Below, one piece after another: positions 48,201 through 56,235 of a DNA stretch of 64,000 bases. This DNA comes from Unio delphinus (lineage: Eukaryota; Mollusca; Bivalvia; Unionida; Unionidae), in assembly GCA_029339505.1 (NCBI GenBank), contig JAQISU010000115.1, forward strand, positions 5,444,001 through 5,508,000, read 5' to 3'. Made by a program: the position numbers and the translations under genes. A model generated the notes under the pieces. It made no database searches, had not been told where the DNA came from, and saw only the letters and a program-made list of their open reading frames with translations. Every line of letters starts with the position of its first letter. Within the stretch, counting starts at the first letter, position 1.

Positions 48201-51200
48201 TGTCCACTCCTCTAGTCAATATTATTTAGTCAATACTCACTCCTCTAGTCAATACTATTTAGTCAATACTCACTCCTCTAGTCGATTCTATTTAGTCAAT
48301 ACTCACTCCTCTAGTCAATACTCACTCCACTATACAGATAATGTTCACTCCTCTAGTCAATATTATTTAGTCAATACTCACTCCTCTAGTCAATACTCAC
48401 TCCACTATATAGACAATGTCCACTCCTCTAGTCAATATTATTTAGTCAATACTCACTCATCTAGTCAATACTTTTTAGTCAATACTCACTCCTCTAGTCA
48501 ATACTCACTCCACTATACAATGTTCACTCCTCTAGTAAATTCTATTTAGTCAATACTCACTCCTCTAGTTGATACTATTTCACAAATACTCACTCCTCTA
48601 GTCAATACCATTTAGTCAATACTCACTCCTCTAGTAAATTCTGTTTAGTTAATACTCGCTCCTCTAGTCGATACTATTTAGCAAATACTCACTCCTCTAG
48701 TCAATACTCACTCCTCTAGTTCAGGAAAGTTCAGGTAGACAATGCCCAGTGTGATCAAAGCTCCAATAAAAATCAAAGCTAACAAGACAAATGATCTGGT
48801 GCTACTGTCCTCTTGTGTTTTAGGTTCCCTAGTCTTCAGCTGGGTAAACGTGGTTGAGTTTGACTCTGAAAAGAAAACATATGCTGTACATAAAATACAA
48901 GTTTATCAATAATTTGCATTTTGAAACAAAATTCATAATGTAAGACATTTCACATATGCTGCAGCATGACATGCAAGCATTGGTGTTAAAATTCTGAAAA
49001 GTTTACAAAGATACACCTTTAAGATCATATCATGTTTCATGCAAAAGTACTTCATCATATCATCATAAACATTTGGATACAGCAGATATGGTTATCAGCG
49101 CTCGAAATTAGCGGCAGTCCGCTAGCCAGAGGTTAGTAGATTTCCTGTCGGACTAGTAACTATCATAATGTTATTAGTCCGATGGGCTAGTAAGTTTTGT
49201 TTATCAACAGTCAGCGTTTGTTTACTCAATACCCTAATAAAGATGTGCCTTCAGCATATATTCTGTTGAATGAACGCAGTGACCATTGTAAACACAGTCA
49301 TAAAATATTAGCATGAGAAGATGAAGTCAATTTCTGCCTCAAAACCATGTGCTTCTATTACAAGATTTTGTTCATTTTGCTTAACAGTGCCAATCATCGT
49401 CCTGTCATTAACACCGGAAATTTGGTAATTGATATCCTAATTAATCTGACAGCGAATTACCGGTAAATGAAAAATAACCTGGTATTACATGTAATCGTAA
49501 TCGGACATTTCAGAAGACATGGACAGGTGGAGGACGAGAAAGGATCCCTTTCTGGAATCAGATCCAGATTATATAGAGAAACAAGCAATTTTAATTGACT
49601 GATTGATGATTTGAAGCAGGATTTATACTTCTGTACCAGTGCATTTCATATGATAATGCTATTTATGAAACAAAATTGTTGTAAATATCAATACAAATGT
49701 GCGATATTGTTTTGTGGACAGGACTAGTAAATGTTTGGCAGGACTAGTAAAGTTCTCAGTACACTAGTCCTTCTGGCTAATAAAAAATATGTGTTAAATT
49801 CAAGCCCTGGTAATATGAGGAAAATTAACGTAATGAATGCCATTCAATACCTTAGAGGGAGCATTTTTTTAAAAGAAATAAAAGTATCTATATTTGTGTA
49901 GCCAACCTGAAAAAAGAACAGTGGAAAAAACAAAATTAGAAGAGACATGAGCAATGTTTAATATCAATAAAAATTATGTGAAAGTAAGACATAAATTTCA
50001 TTTTGGTCTTCCATAAAAAAGCTGACATTTTTTAACGGGGGTGGGGTGGGGGTGGGTTTGAAGGTGCTCCCCAATGGGGCTCAAGGGTCATTTTCCATGT
50101 TTTGGGGTCCACATTTTACACTTATAAAAAAATGCTCATCATGCAATTTATGATCATAAAATAAACCAAAATAATCATCTGAAAAACTAATACACTTACC
50201 AAAAATATTCAACTTGACTTTAATAATTTAATAATAATTATTGTAACATGAATTTTTTCTCCAATACTATTTTATTCATTTGCATGTCAGTGGTGACATG
50301 TCTTTATTGACAACATGTAGCACACATATTCTGACATAGCGCTACATCTGTTCTCATGCAAGAAATATTTCTCTTTTTGTAATTAATTATGCTTTTTCCT
50401 TCTGTGCTTTAATTTTTCTGAATACAGCTTTGTTTGTAGGTGCGGTTCCAAACACTTTCAACTGTGATTAAATTCAGATCTTTCTTGCAGGGTCACAAAA
50501 TGCCAGTCCTTTAGCAGTCAGTTTTCTCATAAACTGACCATCTAAATTTCCATTCCCATAGCTGTATAAACCTTTATCTAAACTTTCTTGAGGGTGCTCT
50601 CTCCTGTTTGATCTTGACATATATGTTTAATAAATACCATTGCAAATGTTATTAATAATGTTCATCATAATAATCATGTTCTTCTTATAGGTAAAGTATT
50701 AACATGTAGATATGTATGTGTGTCTACTTTCCATTTATACCATTGTAAATGTTATTAAATATGATTGAAAATACTATCAATAGTAATAATAATAAATTAA
50801 CATTATTATTATTATTATTACTGTGTAGAGTATTTTCACATCTGAATACAGTTTGTGGTCTTTGTACAATTTATTTATCATTCACTTTTATCTCACATTT
50901 CTGACATGACGTCTCTCCCTCTCCAAAATTTCTGCTGTAACGGCACAGCTCCCACTCAAGCATTAGCCAGTTCCCAGTGATATATAATAATAATACTAAT
51001 AATGAGGTCTTTGTATAGCGCCTAATCTTTCGAAGCTTTAAGCACTTTACACCATCAATAACGATATGACTATACTAAAGAACAACAAATGACAAAAACA
51101 ATGTAATTGGAAAACAAAAAAACATGCTGAAAACATATAAGATACAAAACATGATTAGGTCACTAAGTTTGTCCCTGCAGTCGAAACAGGGTCCCTGCAG

Positions 51201-53237
51201 TTGAAACAGGTGAGTCTTAAGAGCACTCTGAAAAGGGACCACTGTGTCTTTGTGTCTAATTTCAATGGGCAATTCGTTCCACATTGCCGGACCCTGGTGT
51301 GCAAACGAACGTTGTCCATATGACTTTGTTTTCACCGTGGGAACAATGAGTATACAATTATCAGAAGAAGAGCATAAGGATCTAGCTGGTGTATACACAT
51401 GGGTGAGGCTGGATAGGTATGTTGGACTGGAGTCTGTCATTGAAACATAGCACAGAGAACAAATTTTATTTTTGATTCTGTATCGAATTGATAGCCAATG
51501 TAGGGTAGACAGCAGTGGTGAGGTGTGCTCTGATCGAGGTACTCTAAAGATGATCCATGCAGCTGTGTTTTGAACTTTTGAAGTTTCTGGAGTAAATATT
51601 GTAACGAACCAGAGAGAATCAAGTTACGATAGTCCAGTCTTGAAAGTACTAATGAGCACACATGTTTTAGTGGCATCAACAGAAAGATATTTACGAATGG
51701 AACTGATGCGTCTCAATTCAAGATATGCATGCTTGCATATGTTCATGACATGTTGGTGCAATGTGAGAGTACTGTCTAGAGTAATGCCTACGTTCCGTAC
51801 TGACTGTGAGAATTTAATGTTATTGTTGCTGATATTTATTGTCTGAGGTAAAGGATGTGAATGAGAAAGTCTTTGTGTTGTGATCAGAATAGTCTCAGTT
51901 TTATCATCATTCATCTGCAGCTTGTTACATGTCATCCATGATTTCACATCAGAAATGCACTTCTCTACTCCATGGATGGTAGCATCAACTTCAGTTGGGT
52001 GGCTAGACTTGTATATTTGGGTGTCATCAGCATACAATAGGTGCGACACTGGGTGATGATCTATGACAGTTGAGAGCGGCTGAGTATACAGGATAAAGAG
52101 AACAGGTCCAAGAACAGATCCCTGTGGAACACCACAACATACGTCAATTGGGCTGGAGTGTATTCCATTTGCAGATATAATTTGTGTCCTGTTGACTAAG
52201 TAGGACTTGAACCACTGTAAGGCTATATTCTTAATGCCAAATACATGCTGGAGATGGTGAAGTAATATATCATGGTCTATTGTGTCAAATGCTGCAGATA
52301 AATCCGGGAGAGTGAGGACTGTAATCTTTCCACTACCCAAAGCAGAGAGAATGTCACTAAATACTTTCAGAAGTGTAGTTTCCGTACTGTGGCAAGTGCG
52401 ATATGCAGACTGTACATTGCTAAAAAGACTGTTTGAATTCCTCACTAGAAAGTTATAAAACTCAGAATATGCCTCACTAGACAGTTTTAATGCATTACTC
52501 TTACCATTTGGTGATGCTGATTTACACTCATGCATCGGTAATTCAAATCTGCAGTCAACAGCCAATGAATACACAGGTGTTGTGTTCTGACAAGGATTTT
52601 TACTAAAAATGTGAGTGTTCTAAAGGATTTAAAAAGGATTTAACGCAGTGGATCATTTAATGAGGGATAATACTTACCATCTGGATACAAAGGTTAGTCT
52701 AAATATATTTATTAATTAATAGCTTGCAGTCTGATCATTCGGTGCTATACCGGCTTAAGCTTCAGCACGAGTAGTGCATTACTCCGTTGGTCTCCGCCGC
52801 CAGTCAAAATGTTTAAAAAAAAAAGGTGGAGAACAATTTGTTAAGATTTATACCAGATATGCATGCATATGGTACAGATTTTAGTAAAGTTGACCAGTTT
52901 CAGCTAAGGTGAAAAGGATACCTTGTAAGAATCAAAGTGTACATTCGTTTTGTCAAAAATATGCAAAATTTCATAATTGTAATAGGTTTGGGTAAAAAGT
53001 GATGATAATGATGCAAGTTATGTCTGCTTGGAGCAATGGGAAGTGCTGAACAACCGTCACTCACAGTTGACTTTTTAGAGATCTAGACTTCCCTAATGAT
53101 TGGAGAATATATGTCTATCCTAGAGGGGAACTTCATGTAACCGAACAGAGATTAGGCGAGAGTCTACCTGAGACCTTCGCTTTTCTTGATCGTACAGAAT
53201 CTTGTGCTTTCCCCGTATCGTCAATTGTGGCAGACAT
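30091..53237 (-). CDS. TMEM41B: TMEM41B orthologue, complete, seven coding exons
   Basis: Coding exons on the - strand are 53237-53168, 48865-48712, 44444-44316, 40454-40361, 37653-37549, 30928-30790 and 30260-30091. They total 861 bp, or 286 residues plus stop, and every phase joins. TMEM41B is an ER multispanning lipid scramblase of the VTT/DedA-like family needed for autophagosome formation and lipoprotein export. Landmarks are a variable polar N-terminus (1-48), a first membrane segment (about 49-68), FAIPGSIFLSILSGFLFPF (about 122-140), GASFCYLLSFLVGR (about 154-167), FLRITPFLPNWFINIASP (about 198-215) and GVAPPSFVAIHAGTTLHQL (about 231-249), with a lysine-rich KKKL tail. The length is close to the human protein (about 291). 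Introns 1-6 carry the arrays, SINEs, LINE and transposons listed below. TMEM41A is less likely because of the closer match to B-type motifs. Confidence 0.96.
30790..30928 (-). CDS. TMEM41B: TMEM41B coding exon 6
   Basis: Encodes about residues 185-231, VDRHKEHLLNYLIFLRITPF then LPNWFINIASPVINVPL and FFIGTFVG, the most conserved core of the family. Acceptor TGCCTGTAG|GTGGA, donor TTTGTGG|GTAAGTTA. Confidence 0.97.
31276..31792. repeat. ~31-bp minisatellite in TMEM41B intron 6
   Basis: About 17 units of gatggaagatatgagtctat + gcagtttatta, with 29-bp variants (gaagatgag) and an acat/agat polymorphism that alternates over part of the array, hinting at two-unit amplification. Confidence 0.96.
32350..32600 (+). 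mobile_element. tRNA-derived SINE, family B, copy 1
   Basis: The head has GAGTGGCAAAGTGGTCTAAA (A-box-like) and GGGTTCGAGTCTC (B box). The body contains ccaatgtgggtatgtgagaa and agcttg, and the tail is (acaa)-rich (ctacaacaacaacacc). The same family recurs at 47235. Antisense to TMEM41B, in intron 6. Confidence 0.85.
32963..33030. repeat. (ACAT)n tetranucleotide microsatellite
   Basis: About 17 tandem ACAT/TACA units with one acag interruption, in TMEM41B intron 6. Confidence 0.96.
33407..33650 (-). mobile_element. SINE family A, copy 2, head missing
   Basis: Shares the body of the copies at 13728, 39328 and 39796 (tttttcagtcatatcgctac ... caggccaaccagccctaaca ... ttttgtaagtctttggta). The tRNA-like head expected on the right is absent, consistent with 5' truncation during reverse transcription. 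In TMEM41B intron 6. Confidence 0.85.
34955..35109. mobile_element. 155-bp MITE with CCGTATTTTCGCG termini
   Basis: Terminal inverted repeats CCGTATTTTCGCG(TA) and (TA)TGCGCGAAAATACGG have TA on both sides (34953-34954, 35110-35111). The interior is made of repeated 'gcgtcttatatatgggtgcg' words. No coding capacity. Confidence 0.85.
35820..36191 (+). pseudogene. hAT/ZNF862-like TTF-type zinc-finger fragment
   Basis: An open frame from the ATG at 35820 encodes about 123 residues, with a Ser-rich N-terminus and then GRPWLRYDKKLKQMFCDVCI and NSFTTGC. That pattern (W-L-x-Y-D, C-x2-C, FTTGC) matches the N-terminal TTF/BED-like zinc finger of hAT-type and ZNF862-like transposon proteins. It ends (KHESRRCK stop) just where the histidine ligands should finish, and no transposase domain follows. 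A truncated transposon gene on the + strand, antisense to TMEM41B. Confidence 0.65.
37298..37405. repeat. 41-bp tandem repeat flanking the composite element
   Basis: About 2.6 units of aaacaccatacataagtcat + tctaaagtctatgacatctgt. A related partial unit (attctaaagtctacaacacc) ends immediately left of the composite element at 34929-34952, so the element appears to sit inside this array. Confidence 0.8.
37549..37653 (-). CDS. TMEM41B: TMEM41B coding exon 5
   Basis: Encodes 35 residues (about 150-184), CSATGASFCYLLSFLVGRRL onward. Both borders fall between codons. Acceptor TTCTTACAG|TGCTC, donor CCAT|GTAAGTT. Confidence 0.96.
37654..38812. other. TMEM41B intron 4, proximal part
   Basis: Intronic AT-rich sequence without recognised elements. 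Confidence 0.6.
38813..39010. repeat. 28-bp minisatellite, about seven copies
   Basis: Seven copies of tactcactaatcatgaccta + ttaatgaa. On the TMEM41B strand the unit contains TTAGTGAGTA, a donor-like GTGAGT. Confidence 0.96.
39328..39612 (-). mobile_element. SINE family A, copy 3
   Basis: Same body as the copy at 13728 and a tRNA-like head on the right (read on -: CTATAGGTTAGAGCATTTGT ... GGGTTTGAACCC). In TMEM41B intron 4, inverted relative to the copy at 39796. A 57-bp segment overlapping its end (actctaacctataggccaac) is tandemly duplicated to about 39700. Confidence 0.85.
39796..40120 (+). mobile_element. SINE family A, copy 4, with (CAAA)n tail
   Basis: The tRNA-like head is on the left (CCGGTGGACCAGTGGTTAGA), followed by the family A body (tcggcctggtgtcaggataa, tgtagcgatatgactgaaaa) and a tail aatccaaatcaaacaaacaa. 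The B box is poorly preserved (gaggtgtcctc). It lies in inverted orientation 183 bp from copy 3. Confidence 0.87.
40276..40365 (-). repeat. 39-bp tandem duplication spanning the TMEM41B exon 4 donor
   Basis: 40276-40314 and 40327-40365 are identical (gccgatattccatactagtt ... cttaccaaac). The upstream copy (for the gene) is the real exon 4 end and GTAAGT. The other is a decoy 51 bp into the intron, with GTTTG|GTAAGTATAC intact. Confidence 0.95.
40361..40454 (-). CDS. TMEM41B: TMEM41B coding exon 4
   Basis: Encodes about residues 118-149, containing FAIPGSIFLSILSGFLFPF and the start of the VTT region. Acceptor CATCCTAG|TTTGC. Donor GTTTG|GTAAGTATAC. The donor and the last five exon bases are duplicated 51 bp downstream. 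Confidence 0.96.
40485..41815. repeat. 25-bp minisatellite in TMEM41B intron 3, about 53 copies
   Basis: Units of catgtttaaaatgaccatac + atata, with frequent aaac-gacc/aaat-gacc alternation and a few larger blocks repeated as groups (for example ggcc/atatttaaa variants recurring near 40815, 41275 and 41660), which shows higher-order amplification. It begins 31 bp upstream of exon 4 in gene orientation, so it abuts the acceptor and branch-point region. Confidence 0.98.
41816..43664. other. TMEM41B intron 3, no further gene seen
   Basis: AT-rich intron. A 22-bp three-copy degenerate repeat (gtgcatcatgcaaacacgga) lies at about 42030-42090. No exon was recognised. Confidence 0.5.
43665..44195. 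repeat. 50-bp minisatellite in TMEM41B intron 3
   Basis: About ten units of ggatgctacagtgttcaaaa + gcctgtgcacacattgacag + gctgatggat. It ends about 120 bp from exon 3. The outer units are more diverged than the central ones. Confidence 0.97.
44316..44444 (-). CDS. TMEM41B: TMEM41B coding exon 3
   Basis: Encodes about residues 75-118, HEKQYIRLPRDIEDAKKLGN and onward to ITYI-F. The LPxDxxDAKxLG pattern is characteristic of the family. Acceptor CCTTTCAG|GCATG. Donor TT|GTATCC, a weaker but GT-starting site fixed by the reading frame. Confidence 0.94.
44875..45405. repeat. 26-bp minisatellite in TMEM41B intron 2
   Basis: About 20 units of actagtataaaatagtccac + cattca, with a/c (ataa/acag) and cc/tt variants. 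Some multi-unit blocks recur (tgcaac-acag-ttcaac order). Confidence 0.97.
45825..46985. repeat. 25-bp minisatellite in TMEM41B intron 2, about 46 copies
   Basis: Units of tgatgctaggttcctgtatc + caatg with abundant single-base variation (ggg/agg, cct/act, gtatc/ctatc). Older or less homogenised than the arrays at 40485 and 44875. Confidence 0.97.
47235..47470 (+). mobile_element. tRNA-derived SINE, family B, copy 2
   Basis: Head TGGCTGAGTGGTCTAAGATG (A box, tRNA-Leu/Ser-like) and GAGTTTGAGTCTTGG (B-box-like). The body shares ccaatgtgggtatgtgagaa with the copy at 32350, and the tail is cccacaaaaccaaac. Antisense in TMEM41B intron 2. Confidence 0.87.
47471..48029. other. TMEM41B intron 2, no gene seen
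   Basis: Intronic sequence with scattered words (tgacacagaggtcatattca) of old dispersed repeats. No defined element. Confidence 0.4.
48030..48720 (-). repeat. Splice-donor minisatellite abutting TMEM41B exon 2
   Basis: An array built on a 19-20-bp unit, which on the gene strand reads CTAGAGGAGTGAGTATTGA. It is mixed with agtcaatactattt and ccactatatagacaatgt spacers that recur as longer composite units of about 115-120 bp. The unit is the same sequence as the exon 2 end plus donor (CTAGAGGA|GTGAGTATTGA) at 48712. I count about a dozen exact CTAGAGGAGTGAGTATT copies and several with one change (atg/ctg/cgc variants). Confidence 0.95.
48712..48865 (-). CDS. TMEM41B: TMEM41B coding exon 2
   Basis: Encodes about residues 24-75: a polar segment, the first membrane helix (FVLLALIFIGALITLG...) and NFPELEE. 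Acceptor CTTTTCAG|AGTCA. Donor CTAGAGGA|GTGAGT, which also forms the last unit of the 48030-48720 tandem array. Confidence 0.93.
49096..49809. mobile_element. Nonautonomous element with CAGCGCTCGAAATTA-type ends (hAT-like)
   Basis: The left end is CAGCGCTCGAAATTA and the right end on the other strand is CAGGGCTTGAATTTA, 12 of 15 matching. Both subterminal zones carry ggactagtaa/ttactagtcc words in multiple copies. CAGNGCTNGAAATT-like ends are seen in hAT-type elements (family recollection, not checked). No clear 8-bp duplication and no coding capacity. In TMEM41B intron 1. Confidence 0.65.
50036..50058 (+). other. G-quadruplex-forming motif
   Basis: Four G runs of 5, 4, 5 and 3 are separated by single T residues, an ideal G4 pattern on the + strand (C-rich on the TMEM41B transcript strand). 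In intron 1. Confidence 0.8.
50985..52600 (-). mobile_element. 5'-truncated CR1/jockey-like LINE in TMEM41B intron 1
   Basis: The - strand carries the reverse transcriptase and following region of a LINE. The 3' end has the family-typical sequence aaagtgcttaaagcttcgaa ... ggcgctatacaaagacctca followed by an (ATT)-rich tail at about 50985-51005. The 5' end is truncated upstream of the fingers region. It lies in the same orientation as TMEM41B, so its sequence is transcribed in sense. Confidence 0.85.
51075..52574 (-). pseudogene. LINE reverse transcriptase ORF2 fragment, frameshifted
   Basis: The first block (52574-51624) has SAYRTCHSTETTLLKVF, DLSAAFDTIDHDILLHHLQ (RT block A with the catalytic Asp), VPQGSVLGPVLF (block B) and LLYADDTQIY (catalytic YADD). 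These are classic LINE RT motifs of the CR1/jockey group. The reading then shifts frame into 51679-51437 (LVLSRLDYRN, a typical post-RT motif) and again into 51440-51075 (ending with SFAHQGPAMWNELPIEIR, the conserved C-terminal segment). The catalytic residues survive, but two frameshifts and loss of the endonuclease make it inactive. Confidence 0.9.
52601..53167. other. TMEM41B intron 1, 5' part
   Basis: A GC-richer island at 52745-52805 (gccgccagtcaaaatg on +) and a - strand GATG|GTAAGT at 52672-52680 could mark an alternative 5' exon, but no in-frame start joins exon 2 from there. No other gene signal. Confidence 0.3.
53168..53237 (-). CDS. TMEM41B: TMEM41B coding exon 1
   Basis: Encodes residues 1-23 (MSATIDDTGKAQDSVRSRKA...) plus one base of codon 24. 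The ATG is the RC of 53235-53237. The donor is CTCAG|GTAGAC. I chose this start because it is the only upstream ATG found whose phase fits exon 2. The N-terminus is poorly conserved in the family, so this exon is the least certain of the seven. Confidence 0.75.
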
Positions 53238-53705
53238 GATCTTGACGTTAAATAGTAAAATGCTAGATTGGTTCCCTGTCCTTAGCGGATGTACTCATTA
53301 CTCAGGGTGCCTGGTGCTGGCTATTTTGGACCGTGGTTGATTCGCACCAGGCTTACCCAGCTTATATTTCAAGCTGATTCGAAACAAACGCCAGGCTGAT
53401 TCGGAACATGTGAACAAATTTATAAGTTTCGTTTGAGATTTAAATGTTGCATTTACAGTTATTTCAAATATGATATTTATCATTGCTCCCAAGTACGGTA
53501 AGCAGTTAAAACTTAATTTATGAAACAAAACCCGCGTGATAATGGCGTTGTTCCGTATGCAGGTCAAATGCAATAAGACTTTATAATGCATTGTCAATTT
53601 AATAGCAAACTTTTAAATAAGATTAATTCTCTTTGTGCAAAACTTAAATAATTTACTTTGTTGAGAAATAATAATTTTTACTGAAAATATACTTGCAGGA
53701 GCCAA

Positions 53706-53828
53706 AAATGGCTCTGACATTTCAACCCCAAGACATGTCGACCCCAAGAAATGTAAACCCCAAAGACAATTCGGCCTAGACATTTTTCGACCCCAAGGGC
53801 AATTCAACCTCAGGAAAGTTCGCCCTCA
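53706..53828. repeat. Iterated 'acatgtcgaccccaag / gacaattcggcc' cluster
   Basis: Six or more spaced variants of a word of the form (g)acan-ttcgaccccaag occur in 120 bp, including one gacaattcggcc identical to the motif at 21697-21836. It directly adjoins the 35-bp array and lies upstream of TMEM41B. Confidence 0.7.
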
Positions 53829-54313
53829 CTGTGTTAGCCGTTCAAAGTTTACACACAACCCCACTGTGTCAGTCGTTCAAAGTTTACACTCAACCCCACT
53901 GTGTCAGTCGTTCAAAGTTTACACACAACCCCACTGTGTTAGTCGTTCAAAGTTTACACACAACCCCACTGTGTCAGTCGTTCAAAGTTTACACACAACC
54001 CCACTGTGTCAGTCGTTCAAAGTTTACACACAACCCCACTGTGTCAGTCGTTCAAAGTTTACACACAACCCCACTGTGTCAGTCGTACAAAGTTAACACA
54101 CAACCCCAATGTGTCAGTCGTTCAAAGTTTACACACAACCCCACTGTGTCAGTCGTACAAAGTTAACACACAACCCCAATGTGTCTGTCGTTCAAAGTTT
54201 ACACACAACCCCACTGTGTCAGCCGTTCAAAGTTTACACACAACCCCACTGTGTCAGTCATTCAAAGTTTACACACAACCCCACTGTGTCAGCCGTTCAA
54301 AGTTTACACACAA
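53825..54313. repeat. 35-bp minisatellite, about 14 copies
   Basis: Units of gtgtcagtcgttcaaagttt + acacacaaccccact, with cgt-acaaagttaac variants that recur as a two-unit block. 35 bp is not a multiple of three, and all three + frames happen to be open, giving spurious peptides (SFKVYTQPHCVSRSKFTHN). Confidence 0.97.
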
Positions 54314-55921
54314 AAGAAGCGTGTTTCATTTCATGCATATTGTGAGGATTTAAACTGGAGCTAAACATCAACAATGTTAAAGGTTACATTATAAGTACGT
54401 CTACATAATAAGTAAGTTTGTTTATGATATATAATTAAAAGAAGAAAAGTATGTTGCATTTCTAGTACCAGGTGAATTATCGCTCTTTTAAACAAATCAG
54501 TACAACTCTTTTGAAAAGATATACTATCTATAATAAGGTGTAAGAAACAGTAAGGTATTTAATCGTTTGTGTCATTTATACCTCGATAAGAACCCAAGTA
54601 ATCGAATACTGTGCATTAATCCAAGGAACGGAATTCCAACGTTGAAGGTACAATATTTAATTGTAAAAGAAAACGTCATACTCTTTTATTTTTTAAATTG
54701 GTAATTAATATGTTAAGTATCATTGAGAAATAATTTACACAAATGTAAGTACTTAATATACATGTAAAGATTTAATTTAACAAAATGCATTATTGTTGTT
54801 ACTGTTTGTATCATTTTAATAAAAGATCGTGATTGTTGCTTAAACTCAACTACGTCTAACACAAACAAAAATGCAAAATCCTTCCCGTCTTTTAAGTTAG
54901 TAAAATCGGTAACTTGATACAAGATATCATATCAGGCTGATTCAATAAATTAGAACGTTTCTTCAGCGACTGCCGATTCAGTAAATTTGTCTAGGATACT
55001 GGCTAGACGAAGTTTTGTATACTTACGTGACAAGAAAAAAAAAAAGATTTTGCGAGGGTCACGAACTGTGAAGACTAGAGCTGCCAAAGTATATATGGCC
55101 ACTTATGGAAAATGTGAGGTGCTATCATACTTCTTAGGATATTTTCGTAAATCTTCCGAAATAGGTCTTGTATTTTTTTTTTTTTAAATTCAGAATGTCA
55201 GGGATAAGTCAAATATACCCTTATATGGTAGCTAACTCATATTCCTCGCTGCAAGAGATCGCAAAATATGTAAAACCACACATGTCTTTGGCAATAGTTT
55301 AGTTCAAGACTTCACAGCGTTCGTCTTTTTTTCCCCACAGATACGATAAATTATATACTACATTTTAAAAACATCTTTTAAAGCCGCATTGGCAAATGTT
55401 TAGCATTTCGAGATATTAAATTTGATTTTTTTTAGAAACAATTTAATTTTATGTTGAAGCGTTTTAAACATTTTTGAGTTCTTTTTATTGTATACTACTA
55501 ATCATAAATTATATATTGTGTTTTGGAAAGTTAAATATATTAAGAATTTATATGTATCTGTAAGTTGTAGTATTGATTTATTGTATATGCTTAGTAATAA
55601 ATAATTCAGAAATAAAATACCTTTGAAGCTACAGAACATAATATATTGATATTTAAAGTCACACATTTAATAATTCGCAATTACTACCCAAAAAATGTGT
55701 TGCCAGTCTGAAATATTCAAACTACTATTTAAAAAATCGCTTCTTAACTTACTCATTATTTAATTATTTACATTATTTTCTATAAATACAGAAATTCTAG
55801 AACTATATGAAGTTGGATAAGTTTGAAGGGTTATAATCATTTTATATGTATTGTCATATCTAAAATATATGAATATACATGCAACATATATGCTACTCAG
55901 TAAGTTCATATCAGAAATTCA
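54314..55921. other. Intergenic between TMEM41B and TTLL1, no gene seen
   Basis: AT-rich sequence. No exon, RNA gene or complete element recognised. Confidence 0.4.
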
Positions 55922-55937
55922 GAAATAAATAAAAAAA

Positions 55938-55972
<35 letters not shown>
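55922..55972. repeat. (AAAT)n microsatellite
   Basis: About 12 AAAT/AATA units with one interruption (aaaaaaat). Confidence 0.96.
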
Positions 55973-55973
<1 letters not shown>

Positions 55974-56235
55974 GAATCAGTACTCTTACCTGTGTCGCAG
56001 GTGCGATACTGTCATTTAATGCATCTATTACAATACAAAGCATGTTGGCGAGGCCAGACATGCCTATGGCATTTTACACACGCATAAAACACAGTTGTAA
56101 TAGTATTAATATAAACTGTATTTACTACAAATGACTCCAAAATTGACACACAAGTTAACTAACACCTTTATTGGCATATCATGACAATTTTGCAGCTCTT
56201 TTATATAAATTAAAAAGGTGTTTTACGTTTAATTT

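Noticed and set aside
52672..52800. Alternative TMEM41B first exon ending CAGATG|GTAAGT
   Set aside because: In the phase needed to join exon 2 a stop codon lies five codons upstream with no Met. The exon at 53168-53237 joins correctly.
53831..54364. Several overlapping + strand open frames of 60-115 codons
   Set aside because: Products of the 35-bp array. The same three peptides rotate through the frames, with no start or splice context.
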